A stretch of DNA of 64,000 bases from Paenibacillus woosongensis (GTDB lineage: Bacteria > Bacillota > Bacilli > Paenibacillales > Paenibacillaceae): assembly GCF_030122845.1 (NCBI RefSeq), contig NZ_CP126084.1:3658001-3722000 (forward strand), read 5' to 3'. Under the pieces are notes generated by a model that worked only from the letters and a program-made list of their open reading frames with translations, was not told where the DNA came from and did no database searches. The stretch's first letter is position 1, and each line of letters opens with the position of its first letter. This document shows, piece after piece, positions 18,367 through 27,193 of the stretch. A program made the position numbers and the translations under genes.

Positions 18367-19291
18367 TTAATAGACCGCCTTGCATTTTGTACGATTTTCT
18401 ACAGTAAGGACAATGGCAGGTTGTATTGGTTCCGTTGGAGCAACAGCCCCTGCCGGCTCCGTTGGGCGTGATGTGTTCCCACTCCCCGTACTGCCACTGC
18501 TGCTGGGTGTCGTTATCTTCACCCCTACCATAACGCTCTCGTTCTCATATGTCGCCGTAATGACCGATATGCCTGCTGATACGGCTGACACTACGCCAGC
18601 TTCACTGACCGTCGCCACGGCCTCATTGCTTGTACTGTAGCTTGCTGTTGACGTTACGTCTGTCTGTGTTTCGTCCGAATAGTTCGCCGTGACGCTCAAT
18701 CCTTGCGTTTCCGCCCACCTTTAACGAAACAGTCTCGGGCGCTATCGTCAAATTCTCCAATGTTACCGGCTCTGCCTTATGCAAACGCAGCTCCGCCATA
18801 TTGCCATACCATGCGCCAGAGTTATATATCCGAATGTAACGGTACGGTACACTTTCGTTGATAGAAAATGTTTGCCAATTTCTGCTGCAGTAACCATTCG
18901 ATTCAGCGGAATACCGGTATGGATACGAGCATCATTAAAATACGCATACTGATCCGGATCCATCTGAGACCAAATCCGAATGATCATGGCTTGAAGCCAC
19001 CGTCTTTGAAGCCGCGGAGGATACGGTCATAGCTTGGTAATAGGAATACCACGGCTCCTTCTTCGCTAATACCTGCGTTCTCATGTTTTCCAGGATAGAT
19101 TTAGTTACACCGACGCCAGGATGAGTAAAGCCACTGCTCTCACTTTCTATAATTTCAACCTGATAATCACTGTCAGGCGAAGCCGAAACGGATGCCGGTG
19201 TTATTATAGCGCAAGAAGCAAGCACAAGTGCGGCAAGAGAAGTTAATAGAAAACGCTTCCAAATTGCCTTGAAAATAAGCGTTCTTTTCAT
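18367..19291 (-). pseudogene. Remnant of a secreted polysaccharide-lyase-like protein with Ig-like (Big_2) domain
   Basis: Three pieces in different frames make up one decayed gene. The first (from 19291) has a signal peptide (FLLTSLAALVLASCAII) and SGFTHPGVGVTKSILENMR, as at the start of alginate-lyase-like secreted proteins. At about 18980 the frame jumps to [17 protein letters not shown], where several hundred codons of the catalytic part are missing. At about 18890 a second shift leads to a discoidin-like piece ([23 protein letters not shown]) and the start of a bacterial Ig-like repeat. A third shift near 18712 leads to the rest of that Big_2 domain (SVTANYSDETQTDVTSTASYSTSNEAVATV) and a Pro/Ser-rich tail. 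The family assignment is moderate; the loss of function is clear. Confidence 0.75.
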
Positions 19292-19578
19292 AGAACTATA
19301 ACTAATCCAATCCCCAACAACCTATCCTCTCAAAAAAATCCAGTCCTTTGCAGGAATTGAAGAGACAACTTTTCGTTTTTATGCTTAAGCTTGAACTGGC
19401 CTCCTTCCTTATATGTTTACATAGCCTCCAATTCCCCGTTTCATAATGTCTATAGCTGTTGTTTGCTCGTTCTAAGATTAACATCGCCTTATCTGATGAT
19501 GAATGAAGTTTTTAAAGACTTAAGCTGCATGGCAGTAACAAGATTCAACCCTTTTGCCGTTAATACTTTTTGCAGCAC
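19292..19578. other. Intergenic region without recognised gene
   Basis: This AT-rich spacer lies upstream of the decayed lyase-like gene on the minus strand. I see no convincing coding frame or structured RNA in it. Confidence 0.4.
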
Positions 19579-19608
19579 AAAAAAGCGGCAGCTTATATAG
19601 CCCCGCCT
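19579..19608 (-). terminator. Intrinsic terminator after the VanX-like gene
   Basis: On the minus strand AGGCGGGGCT pairs with AGCTGCCGCTT, with one bulge, followed by TTTTTT. Confidence 0.7.
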
Positions 19609-19636
19609 GCTTCTTACGAATTCAACGCACCGCTCG

Positions 19637-20596
19637 CTATTCCACATCAAAATCAAAATACTTCTTTGGATACGGCTCGTTGTTCAACGTATAATGCCAC
19701 CATTCCTTGTTGTACGGTTTGAAACCGGCAGCCATCATCGTTTCTTTGAGCAGCAGTCGGTTCTTAGCCTGCGCTTCTGTCAAGCCTGCTGCATCATGCG
19801 CGGAAATCTCGCCCAGGAAATCATGTATACCGCCCATATCAATTGGCTCTCCTGTTTCTTGATCAGCCAAGGTTAAATCTACAGTACTTCCGCGTGAATG
19901 GCCTGACCGCTGCGAAAGGTAGCCCAGCTTGAACACATTTTTCTTGTCAATGTCAGGATAGAACTCCTCCTTCATCTTGACATCCTGCTCATCTGCCGCC
20001 CATTTCTTGAAATGCTCCACCGCCTTTTGCGGACGATAGGCATCATAAATGAGCAAGGAATAGCCCAGCGGCTCCAACGCATGTTCTGCCTTTTTTAGAG
20101 CCTTTGCAGCTTGCACGCTTAAAATAGCAAACGGCGCATGATAGCCGTCGATTTGTTCTCCAACAAAGTTGTATTCACTATAATAGCGAATATCATAGAA
20201 GGCATGCTCGAGCACCTCATCTGCATAAACAAACCCTTCAGGCAGCTCTCGCTTCCTCGCAACCTCGACAATCGGCTGATCTCCTGCTTGGTCCTCCTCA
20301 GCGTCTAGCTGAGCTTCTTCCCCTTCCTGCTCGGAATTCTGCCCCATCTCCGCTTGATCGCTCTCCAAATCTGGTTCAGCTTCCATCTCTCCTAGCTCAG
20401 AGCTCTGCCCTGCTTGTGGTTGTTCAGCCCCTCCAGAACTGTTCTCAGCGCGCTCGCTCGCTTGCGCTTCCTCAGACATAGTTTGACTGGATAAATTCTT
20501 TTCATGTGCCAGTAAGGAAGTGGAGGAGCATCCTGCTAGTAATCCTGCCAATAATCCTGCCAGGACTAAGCCTAGCGTTAACCATTTTCTGTTCAT
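19637..20596 (-). CDS. D-Ala-D-Ala dipeptidase/carboxypeptidase lipoprotein (VanX/VanY-like, M15)
   Basis: The 319-residue product has a lipoprotein signal (LAGLLAGLLAGC), a long acidic Glu/Gln/Ser-rich spacer (about residues 30-110) and a C-terminal M15 peptidase domain. The zinc ligands and catalytic Glu are visible in SGHSRGSTVDLTL and NKEWWHYTL. M15D enzymes cleave D-Ala-D-Ala or similar wall dipeptides. The ATG at 20596 follows AAAGGGGAG. The gene has a clear promoter, and a leader with a short frame overlapping an intrinsic terminator lies between promoter and gene, so its expression is probably controlled by attenuation. Whether the substrate is free dipeptide or a wall peptide is open. 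Confidence 0.88.
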   Translation of the reverse strand: MNRKWLTLGLVLAGLLAGLLAGCSSTSLLAHEKNLSSQTMSEEAQASERAENSSGGAEQPQAGQSSELGEMEAEPDLESDQAEMGQNSEQEGEEAQLDAEEDQAGDQPIVEVARKRELPEGFVYADEVLEHAFYDIRYYSEYNFVGEQIDGYHAPFAILSVQAAKALKKAEHALEPLGYSLLIYDAYRPQKAVEHFKKWAADEQDVKMKEEFYPDIDKKNVFKLGYLSQRSGHSRGSTVDLTLADQETGEPIDMGGIHDFLGEISAHDAAGLTEAQAKNRLLLKETMMAAGFKPYNKEWWHYTLNNEPYPKKYFDFDVE

Positions 20597-20615
20597 AAGG
20601 TCTCCCCTTTCAGTT

Positions 20616-20651
20616 CTAGGAAACAAAAAACCACCAAATCAGTAAATGCAT
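20616..20651 (-). CDS. Leader peptide MHLLIWWFFVS of the VanX-like gene
   Basis: The eleven-codon frame starts with ATG at 20651, ten bases after AAGAGGAG, and ends at TAG 20 bases before the VanX-like ATG. Its last codons (TGG TGG TTT TTT GTT TCC) form the right arm and T-tract of an intrinsic terminator. This is the layout of ribosome-sensed transcription attenuators found before antibiotic-resistance genes in Firmicutes. Confidence 0.6.
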   Translation of the reverse strand: MHLLIWWFFVS

Positions 20652-20689
20652 AGAGAATATGCTCCTCTTACATTTAAGGATTTTGGCGG
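20625..20689 (-). promoter_or_regulatory. Attenuator hairpin in the leader of the VanX-like gene
   Basis: On the minus strand CCGCCAAAATC (20689-20679) pairs with GATTTGGTGG (20640-20631) and an inner TAAATG/CATTTA stem, followed by TTTTTT. The hairpin starts only a few bases after the predicted transcription start and overlaps the leader peptide frame. Confidence 0.65.
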
Positions 20690-20703
20690 TGCATGATTGC
20701 ATC

Positions 20704-20732
20704 ATCTTAATATCTCTTTCAACCCTTGTCAA
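20704..20732 (-). promoter_or_regulatory. SigA-type promoter of the VanX-like gene
   Basis: The minus strand has a perfect TTGACA (20732-20727), a 17-base spacer and TAAGAT (20709-20704). The predicted start is near 20697. Confidence 0.75.
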
Positions 20733-20829
20733 CAGGTTGATCTTGCGGCAAACCCCGCGCGCTGGGAGCTAAAGGGTTGTGACCGGCAAAACAGCCGTAA
20801 CAATTTTAGCTCCATAGTGCCGCAGCGCC

Positions 20830-23208
20830 TTAGTTCCGCAGTTGAATAAAGTACGTCTCGCCCGATTCCGCCCAGAACCGTTCCCCTGTATTGACGATGG
20901 TTCCGTCAGACGACTGAACGTTTAGCGGCTCCGCATACTGAACTGAGTACCATCCTGTCAAGGTGGGGGTCAATTCAGCTGAACAAAGGCGGCCGTTCTC
21001 CCAAGCGGCGCTAACCGTGAAGCCGCCTCTGGCTTTAAGCCCGCGGAATCGGCCGTTCTTCCATGCCTCCGGCAGTGCCGGAAGCAGCTCAATCGTCTCT
21101 TCATGGCTCTGCAGCAGCATCTCGGCAATGCCCGCCGTGCCGCCGAAATTGCCGTCGATCTGAAACGGCGGGTGGTCGTCGAACAAATTGGGATACGTCG
21201 AGCGGGATAGCAAAGTATTCACGAAACGATGCGCCGTATTCCCGTCCTTCAACCGCGCATACAGGTTGATCAGCCAGGCGCAGCTCCAGCCGGTATGTCC
21301 GCCCCCTTGAGCGATCCGGCTCTCCAGCGTCTTTCTAGCTGCCTCAGCAAAATCCGGCGTGCGGGAAGGCGTGATGGCATTGCCGGGATAGAGCCCATAT
21401 AGATGCGACACATGGCGATGACCCGGCTCGGCTTCCGGGTAATCCCTGCACCACTCCTGCAATCGGCCGTCCAGCCCTATTGCCGTCTTGGCCATGCGAT
21501 CCAGGGCCTCCGCGAGCTGATGGGCAAACTCCCCGTCGATGTCCAAAAGCTCAGCCGCCTGCAGGCAATGACCGAACAATTCCCGGATAAGGTACATATC
21601 CATCGTGGAGGCGGCTGAGACGCTGCAGGGCTCCCCTTCCTCCGTCAGAAACTTATTCTCCGGCGAGGTTGACGGTGCGGTAACCAGCTCGCCGCCCGGT
21701 CCAGGCACAAGCCAATCCAGACAGAATTCCGCAGCGCCTTTCATTAACGGATAAGCCGTCTCCGCCAGAAACTGCCGATCCCGATTAAAGGCATAATGCT
21801 CCCACAAATGCCGGCTTAGCCATACTCCGCCCATCGGCCAGAACGCCCAGCTCGGCTCCCCGTCCGACGGCCCAGCGGCTCTCCACAGGTCTACGTTATG
21901 GTGCGCCGTCCAGCCCCGGCAGCCGTAATGGATCCGCGCCGTCCGCGCCCCCGTCTCGCTCAAATCCTGAATCATCCGAAACAGCGGCTCATGCAGCTCG
22001 CTTAAATTGCATATTTCCGCCGGCCAGTAATTCATCTCGGTATTGATGTTCGTCGTGTAATTGCTATTCCAGGGCGGCTGCATATGCGGATTCCATATTC
22101 CCTGCAGATGCGCAGGCTGCGTGCCGGGCCGCGAGCTAGCCATCAACAGATAGCGGCCATATTGAAAATAGAGCGCCTCCAGCATCGGATCCGGCGTGCC
22201 CCCCTGATAGGCCTTGAGTCGTTCGTCTGTCGGCAAGGAGCTGCCTTCCGCGGATAACTGCGGATCCAGCTCCAGCTCCACCCGGCGGAACAATGCCTGA
22301 TGATCCTCGATATGCCGGCTGAGCAGCCGGTCATAGCCGTGTCGAGCCGCGGCTTCGAGCGGCTGTCTGCATTTCTCGGCTGCGCTAATCCCTGTATCCG
22401 TCCCCGGCATGACCCGGTAACCAGCAAAATCAGTCGCAGCCGCCAGCAGCAGCGTCACCGAGCTAGCGCCGGCTATATCAAGCCGGCCGCTCCGCACAGC
22501 CAGATTTCCCCCTTCGTGCAGCACGCGCAATTGTGCTTCATACGACAACCCCAGCCCGTCTTCATAAAGGATGGACTGCGGGTGATCGCCCCGATAATTG
22601 TCGGCGATATGGCTCGGGGCCCGGCCCCGCAGGACAAGACCGCTCCCTTGCTCGCATGTCCCAACGCTGTGCTGAAGCGGAGAGTCCAAGGCGACAGACA
22701 GATGGACGGTTCCCTGCTCTTCCGCCTCCAGACGAACGGCCAGCACCTGATCGACCGCGCTGACGAATGCCCGCCTCGTAAACCTGCTCCCGTCGGCACG
22801 ATAGGTCACGGCCGCAATGCCTGTGTCCAAATCCAGCTCCCGGTAATAATCCGTAATCTCGCCTGTTCCCAAATGCTCCAATTTCAAATTGCCCAGTGGC
22901 TGGTACGATTCCGTGCGCTTGCCCAGCATCTTCGCCTCGATTAGCCGTTCCGCTTCCTTGTATTCCCCCGCAAATATGAGCTCTCGCGACCGTTTCAAGT
23001 GACGAAGCGCATCATAATTTTGCGTGTCGCGAGGAAAACCGGACCATAGCGTATCTTCGTTAAGCGCAATCAGCTCGCTGCGGCTTCCTCCGAATACCAT
23101 ACCGCCCAGCCTGCCATTTCCGATAGGAAGTGCTTCTTCCCAGCGGGAGGCGGGACGTCTGTACCATAGCTTGGTTCCTTCACGGCCAGCAGGGTGCTCT
23201 CTATTCAT
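20830..23208 (-). CDS. Alpha-L-fucosidase-type hydrolase, GH95
   Basis: The 792-residue protein has the N-terminal GH95 signature WEEALPIGNGRLGGMVFGG and NEDTLWSG. The central helical barrel carries NYTTNINTEMNYWPAEICNL (catalytic-site Asn residues) and HHNVDLWR, followed by RHVSHLYGLYPGNAITP and IDGNFGGTAGIAEMLLQSH. GH95 enzymes are inverting alpha-1,2-fucosidases, with some alpha-galactosidases. No signal peptide is seen. It lies downstream of the transporter's binding-protein gene but after a terminator, so transcription is separate or by read-through. A fucosylated xyloglucan side chain is a plausible substrate next to the GH31 and GH3 genes. Confidence 0.92.
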   Translation of the reverse strand: MNREHPAGREGTKLWYRRPASRWEEALPIGNGRLGGMVFGGSRSELIALNEDTLWSGFPRDTQNYDALRHLKRSRELIFAGEYKEAERLIEAKMLGKRTESYQPLGNLKLEHLGTGEITDYYRELDLDTGIAAVTYRADGSRFTRRAFVSAVDQVLAVRLEAEEQGTVHLSVALDSPLQHSVGTCEQGSGLVLRGRAPSHIADNYRGDHPQSILYEDGLGLSYEAQLRVLHEGGNLAVRSGRLDIAGASSVTLLLAAATDFAGYRVMPGTDTGISAAEKCRQPLEAAARHGYDRLLSRHIEDHQALFRRVELELDPQLSAEGSSLPTDERLKAYQGGTPDPMLEALYFQYGRYLLMASSRPGTQPAHLQGIWNPHMQPPWNSNYTTNINTEMNYWPAEICNLSELHEPLFRMIQDLSETGARTARIHYGCRGWTAHHNVDLWRAAGPSDGEPSWAFWPMGGVWLSRHLWEHYAFNRDRQFLAETAYPLMKGAAEFCLDWLVPGPGGELVTAPSTSPENKFLTEEGEPCSVSAASTMDMYLIRELFGHCLQAAELLDIDGEFAHQLAEALDRMAKTAIGLDGRLQEWCRDYPEAEPGHRHVSHLYGLYPGNAITPSRTPDFAEAARKTLESRIAQGGGHTGWSCAWLINLYARLKDGNTAHRFVNTLLSRSTYPNLFDDHPPFQIDGNFGGTAGIAEMLLQSHEETIELLPALPEAWKNGRFRGLKARGGFTVSAAWENGRLCSAELTPTLTGWYSVQYAEPLNVQSSDGTIVNTGERFWAESGETYFIQLRN

Positions 23209-23237
23209 GTTCTCCCTCCGTTTGCACTAACTTAGAG

Positions 23238-23262
23238 AAAAAAGCCCGGGAAATTCCGGGCC
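23238..23262 (-). terminator. Intrinsic terminator between the binding-protein gene and GH95
   Basis: On the minus strand GCCCGG and CCGGGC form a stem followed by TTTTTTC. Confidence 0.88.
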
Positions 23263-23316
23263 TCTTCCTGATTCAAGCTATACAATTTCATAAATCCAAT
23301 CAGCCTCATAGCTGAA

Positions 23317-25062
23317 TTATTTGATTTCCTTCCCTGTAAACAGAGCCACTCTTGCTTTAACAAGCTCCGTATACTCGGCTTCCATTTTTTCTGCGCCTGC
23401 TTTATCCAGCTCAGCGAGGAAATCATCATAGATTTTGTCGAAGTTTTCGCGTTTGGCCAGAACCGCTTCCGGAATCTTTTTGCGGATGATATCCTGTGTT
23501 TTCTTGAAGATGATTTGGTAGTCGCCGTCCGTAGGAACGGGCATGTTGTACAGTGCGCCCCATTCCTTCGCTTTAAAGTCGCTTTCTTGCGGGAACAGGT
23601 CTTTCCAGGTCGTTGCGCCGTAAGCTGCTAACGATTCTTTTTCAGCATCGGAATACAACTCCACGATTTGTTCAGGGAAATTGATCGTATAGTAATTACC
23701 TGTAGAATCTTTGACTCCATCGCCATAGCGGGCGCTCATTGCAGCGTATAAACCGCCTGGATTGCCAAGACCTGTATCCTTCGTGAAATTCGCGGTATCA
23801 TTCATTCTTCTGTCCGTAATTTCAGCAGGAATTACGCGTTTGCCGTCTGCATCCACCGTGTAATGCTTGCCTTCAATCCCCCAGTTTCTGAGGATTTGAC
23901 CTTCATCGGAAGCAAGCCAGTCGAGGAATTGAATCGCACGAACCGGATCTTTACAAGCCGTTGTGATCGCGATGCCATAACCATCTACGCCTGCAGGCTG
24001 GAAGGAATGGTCAACATACTCTTCGCTTAATGTAACCGGGAAGTGAGAGTAAGTATATTCGTTTTTACCCGAAGTTTTCAGCGCATTCTCCGCATCCATG
24101 TAACCCCATTCCTGGTCAATTAGACCAAGCACGCGGCCGCTGGCGATTTTCGCCTTGTACTGGTCTTCCTTCTGAACAAAAGTATCTTTGTCGAGGAGGC
24201 CTTCATTGTACATATGGTTCAACCAGCGGAAGTATTCTCTCTCTTCCGGACGTTTGTAATGCAGCTTCGCTTCATAGGTTTCCGGATCGACATAGTATTC
24301 GCCGTCATCCGGAGCGCCTGTAGCCAGAAATGCCGGGTTGGTGACCGTGATCATGATTCTCCAGTCATCCGCGCTCAAAGTCAGGGGAATTGTCGGCTGT
24401 CCGTCCGTAGTCGGATGTTTGGCGTAGTATTCTTTTAATACGTTTTCATAATCCTGGAGGGTGCGAACCTTCGGATAACCTAGTTCCTTCAACACGCGGT
24501 GCTGGATTTCGAAACCGCCGGTCGCGTCAAAGTATTGGTTGTCTACACCCATGTTGGACACGATGGAATAAATAGACGGATCTTCATTGCTGTATTTCAA
24601 GCGGTTCATGTTCTCGCCAAAAATTTTCTTGATGTTCGGCGCATGCTTGTCGATCAAATCGGTTAAATCAATAATAAGTCCTGCATCCACCAGCTTGGAG
24701 AGCTCGCCTTTCGCGAAAATCAGATCAGGGACATCGCCGCTCGCTGCCATCAAGGCAATTTTGCTCTCGCCGCCGCCGGCGCCTACGTCAAATTCTGCAT
24801 CCAGGGTAACCCCGGTTTTCTCGGTAATGGCTTTCCCGACTTCGTCCTGCATGTTGTTCCAATTCGGGCTAGCGTCCGCCCCGAAGAACGTAAAGGTGAT
24901 CGGGCTCGTATCCGCTCCCGCCTCTGCATTTTGGTTCGTGTTGCCCGTATTAGCATTCCCCGCATTTTTGTTGCCGCCGCCGGAGCTTCCACAGCCGCTG
25001 AGCAGCAGCATACTTGCCAGTAGAAGTGCGACAATCGTCTTTGGATTTTTCCACTTCTTCAT
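23317..25062 (-). CDS. Sugar ABC transporter substrate-binding lipoprotein (LplA-like)
   Basis: The 581-residue lipoprotein has the signal and lipobox LLASMLLLSGC followed by a Gly/Asn-rich linker, then a large two-lobed family 1-type binding fold with the DGYGIAITTACKDPVRAIQFLDWLASDEG segment typical of long Paenibacillus LplA-like proteins. The ATG at 25062 follows GGGGGAAAG. It is the third gene after two permeases and a sensor kinase, so it delivers an oligosaccharide to that CUT1 transporter. The ligand is not evident. Confidence 0.9.
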   Translation of the reverse strand: MKKWKNPKTIVALLLASMLLLSGCGSSGGGNKNAGNANTGNTNQNAEAGADTSPITFTFFGADASPNWNNMQDEVGKAITEKTGVTLDAEFDVGAGGGESKIALMAASGDVPDLIFAKGELSKLVDAGLIIDLTDLIDKHAPNIKKIFGENMNRLKYSNEDPSIYSIVSNMGVDNQYFDATGGFEIQHRVLKELGYPKVRTLQDYENVLKEYYAKHPTTDGQPTIPLTLSADDWRIMITVTNPAFLATGAPDDGEYYVDPETYEAKLHYKRPEEREYFRWLNHMYNEGLLDKDTFVQKEDQYKAKIASGRVLGLIDQEWGYMDAENALKTSGKNEYTYSHFPVTLSEEYVDHSFQPAGVDGYGIAITTACKDPVRAIQFLDWLASDEGQILRNWGIEGKHYTVDADGKRVIPAEITDRRMNDTANFTKDTGLGNPGGLYAAMSARYGDGVKDSTGNYYTINFPEQIVELYSDAEKESLAAYGATTWKDLFPQESDFKAKEWGALYNMPVPTDGDYQIIFKKTQDIIRKKIPEAVLAKRENFDKIYDDFLAELDKAGAEKMEAEYTELVKARVALFTGKEIK

Positions 25063-25178
25063 TTCTACTTTCCCCCTCATGTCATAATCACAACCATATT
25101 TGTATAACAGGCTGTTCCTGCGTATACCAAAATTAAGGTAAGTGCTTACAATCCTAAATTTGGAAATTTCTGAACTAT

Positions 25179-26081
25179 TTAAGCCTTAACAGCTCCAAGC
25201 GTCATTCCTGATACGAAATAGCGCTGCAGGAACGGATATACGAACAATATTGGGAGCGTTACGACAATCGTAATCGCCATCTTGATCGATTCCGGCGATA
25301 CCTGGGCCATCTGGTTGGCCAGGTCATTCGCATTGGCCATTCCGGAACCCTGGTTCGTGCTTGCCAGCACCTTCATCAATTCATACTGCAGTGTCGTCAA
25401 ATGAGGCTTGTTTCCGTTATACAGATAGTTATCAAACCAGGAATTCCACTGTCCTACGGCCAGAAACAAGGCGATGGTCGCTAGAACCGGTTTACAAAGC
25501 GGCAAAATAATCTTGTAGTAAATCTTGAAATCATTTGCGCCGTCCAGCGTCGCCGATTCCTGCAGAGCATATGGCAATCCGTCAATAAAGGAACGGATGA
25601 CGAATACGTTAAATGCGCTAACGATCCCGGGCAAAATATAAATCCAGAACGTCCCAATCAGATCAAGATGACGCATCAGCATGTACGTCGGAACGAGGCC
25701 GCCGGAGAAATACATGGTAAGCGCCAGAAAGGTCGATACGAATTTGCGTGATGCGAAATCTTGGCGGCTTAATGTGTATGCCAGCATGGATGAACTGATG
25801 AGTCCAAGCACGGTTCCGATAATCGTCCGGTAAATCGTATTTTTAAAGCCTACAATCAGGCCGGTATAGCTAAAGATGGTTTTATAGTTTTCCCAAGTAA
25901 ATTCTCGAGGCCAGATATAGATGCCGCCGCGAACCGTATCCGTCGAATCGTTGAGTGAAATCGCAAGCACGTTCAGGAAAGGATATAATGTGACAACCAT
26001 GATCAGTGCCATGATAATAAAGTTGATAATATCAAAAATCTTATCCGCCTTAGTTGCGTTAAACGCTTTGGATGACGCCAT
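25179..26081 (-). CDS. Carbohydrate ABC transporter permease (CUT1, LplC/YtcP type)
   Basis: The 300-residue membrane protein has about six helices and the EAA loop ESATLDGANDFKIYYKIILPLCKPVLAT that contacts the ATPase. The sequence is of the second permease type (MalG-like). No ATPase gene lies nearby, so a shared MsmX-like ATPase elsewhere is expected. Confidence 0.93.
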   Translation of the reverse strand: MASSKAFNATKADKIFDIINFIIMALIMVVTLYPFLNVLAISLNDSTDTVRGGIYIWPREFTWENYKTIFSYTGLIVGFKNTIYRTIIGTVLGLISSSMLAYTLSRQDFASRKFVSTFLALTMYFSGGLVPTYMLMRHLDLIGTFWIYILPGIVSAFNVFVIRSFIDGLPYALQESATLDGANDFKIYYKIILPLCKPVLATIALFLAVGQWNSWFDNYLYNGNKPHLTTLQYELMKVLASTNQGSGMANANDLANQMAQVSPESIKMAITIVVTLPILFVYPFLQRYFVSGMTLGAVKA

Positions 26082-26095
26082 ATTGTCCCCTCCCC

Positions 26096-27076
26096 TTACA
26101 TGATGCTTTCTTTTGTTGTTTTCTTCATGATGCCGTTCGCTGCAAGCAGCAAAATGATACTTACGACAGAGGTGAACATACTGATAGCGGTACCGTAGGA
26201 GAAGCGTCCGATGTTAATACCGTACTTGAGCGCATACAGGTCAAGTACTTCCGAATAGTCCGTGACAAGCGAGTTGCTGAGCTGGAACTGCTTCTCGAAG
26301 CCGATTCCGATCAAATGGCCAATCGACATGATCAAGAGCACGGAAATCGTCGTCCGGATTCCTGGCAAAGTAATGTTCCACATTTGCCGGAACCGTCCGG
26401 CTCCATCTACCCTGGCCGCCTCATAAAGTTCCCCGTCGATCCCCGCGATGGCGGCCAAATAAATAATGGCATTCCAGCCGGTCTCCTTCCATACGTCGGA
26501 AACGGTTACAATTCCCCAGAACCATTGGCCTTTGGCCATAAACTGGATGGGCTCATCTATAATATGAAGTGCAAGCAAAATCTCGTTGACAACCCCGCCG
26601 TCCCTGGAGAGCATCTTGGTAATAATCCCCGCCACGACGACCCAAGAAACAAAGTGAGGCAGGTAGGATACCGTTTGAACCGTTCTTTTGAAAAATTTAC
26701 CCCTCAGCTCGTTCAGAAATATCGCAAAGGCGATCGGGATCACAAATCCCGCAATCAATCCCATGACACTCATCGCCAGCGTATTTCTGAGTACAAGGTA
26801 GAACCTCTCATCCTGAAACAGATCCACGAAATTTTTCATACCGACCCATTTCTGGTCGAAAAACGATTTAGCTGGCTTATAGTTCTGGAAAGCCATCGTC
26901 CAGCCCCAGATCGGCAAATAGTTAAAAACAAACAACCAAATTACGAATGGCACGGACATCAAATAAAGGTATCTTTGCCGTACTACAGTTCGCCAAAATC
27001 CTTTCTTCCGCTTCTTCTGCGGATTAGGGGTTACGCTTACATTTCTAGTATCGGCTTGCGCTGAGAGCGTCTTCAT
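26096..27076 (-). CDS. Carbohydrate ABC transporter permease (CUT1, LplB/YteP type)
   Basis: The protein of about 326 residues has six predicted helices and the EAA loop YEAARVDGAGRFRQMWNITLPGIRTT. It is the MalF-like partner of the next permease, 14 bases downstream. The ATG at 27076 lies 13 bases after a GGGGGG ribosome site; a TTG at 27088 is an alternative start only one base from it. The ribosome site lies in the right arm of an 8-bp hairpin (27093-27100 with 27121-27128). Confidence 0.92.
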   Translation of the reverse strand: MKTLSAQADTRNVSVTPNPQKKRKKGFWRTVVRQRYLYLMSVPFVIWLFVFNYLPIWGWTMAFQNYKPAKSFFDQKWVGMKNFVDLFQDERFYLVLRNTLAMSVMGLIAGFVIPIAFAIFLNELRGKFFKRTVQTVSYLPHFVSWVVVAGIITKMLSRDGGVVNEILLALHIIDEPIQFMAKGQWFWGIVTVSDVWKETGWNAIIYLAAIAGIDGELYEAARVDGAGRFRQMWNITLPGIRTTISVLLIMSIGHLIGIGFEKQFQLSNSLVTDYSEVLDLYALKYGINIGRFSYGTAISMFTSVVSIILLLAANGIMKKTTKESIM

Positions 27077-27193
27077 GTGTCTGTCCAATCCCCCCTTCTG
27101 ACTATATATTTAAGATAAACCAGAAGGGAGCCAGGGAATACCCGACAGATTTCAGAGAAAACCATATAGAAATTAGACATTCACCAGGAATAA

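Noticed and set aside
20677-20694. Six-codon frame MHRQNP in the leader of the VanX-like gene
   Set aside because: The ATG lies about three bases from the predicted transcript start with no ribosome site. The downstream MHLLIWWFFVS frame is much better supported.
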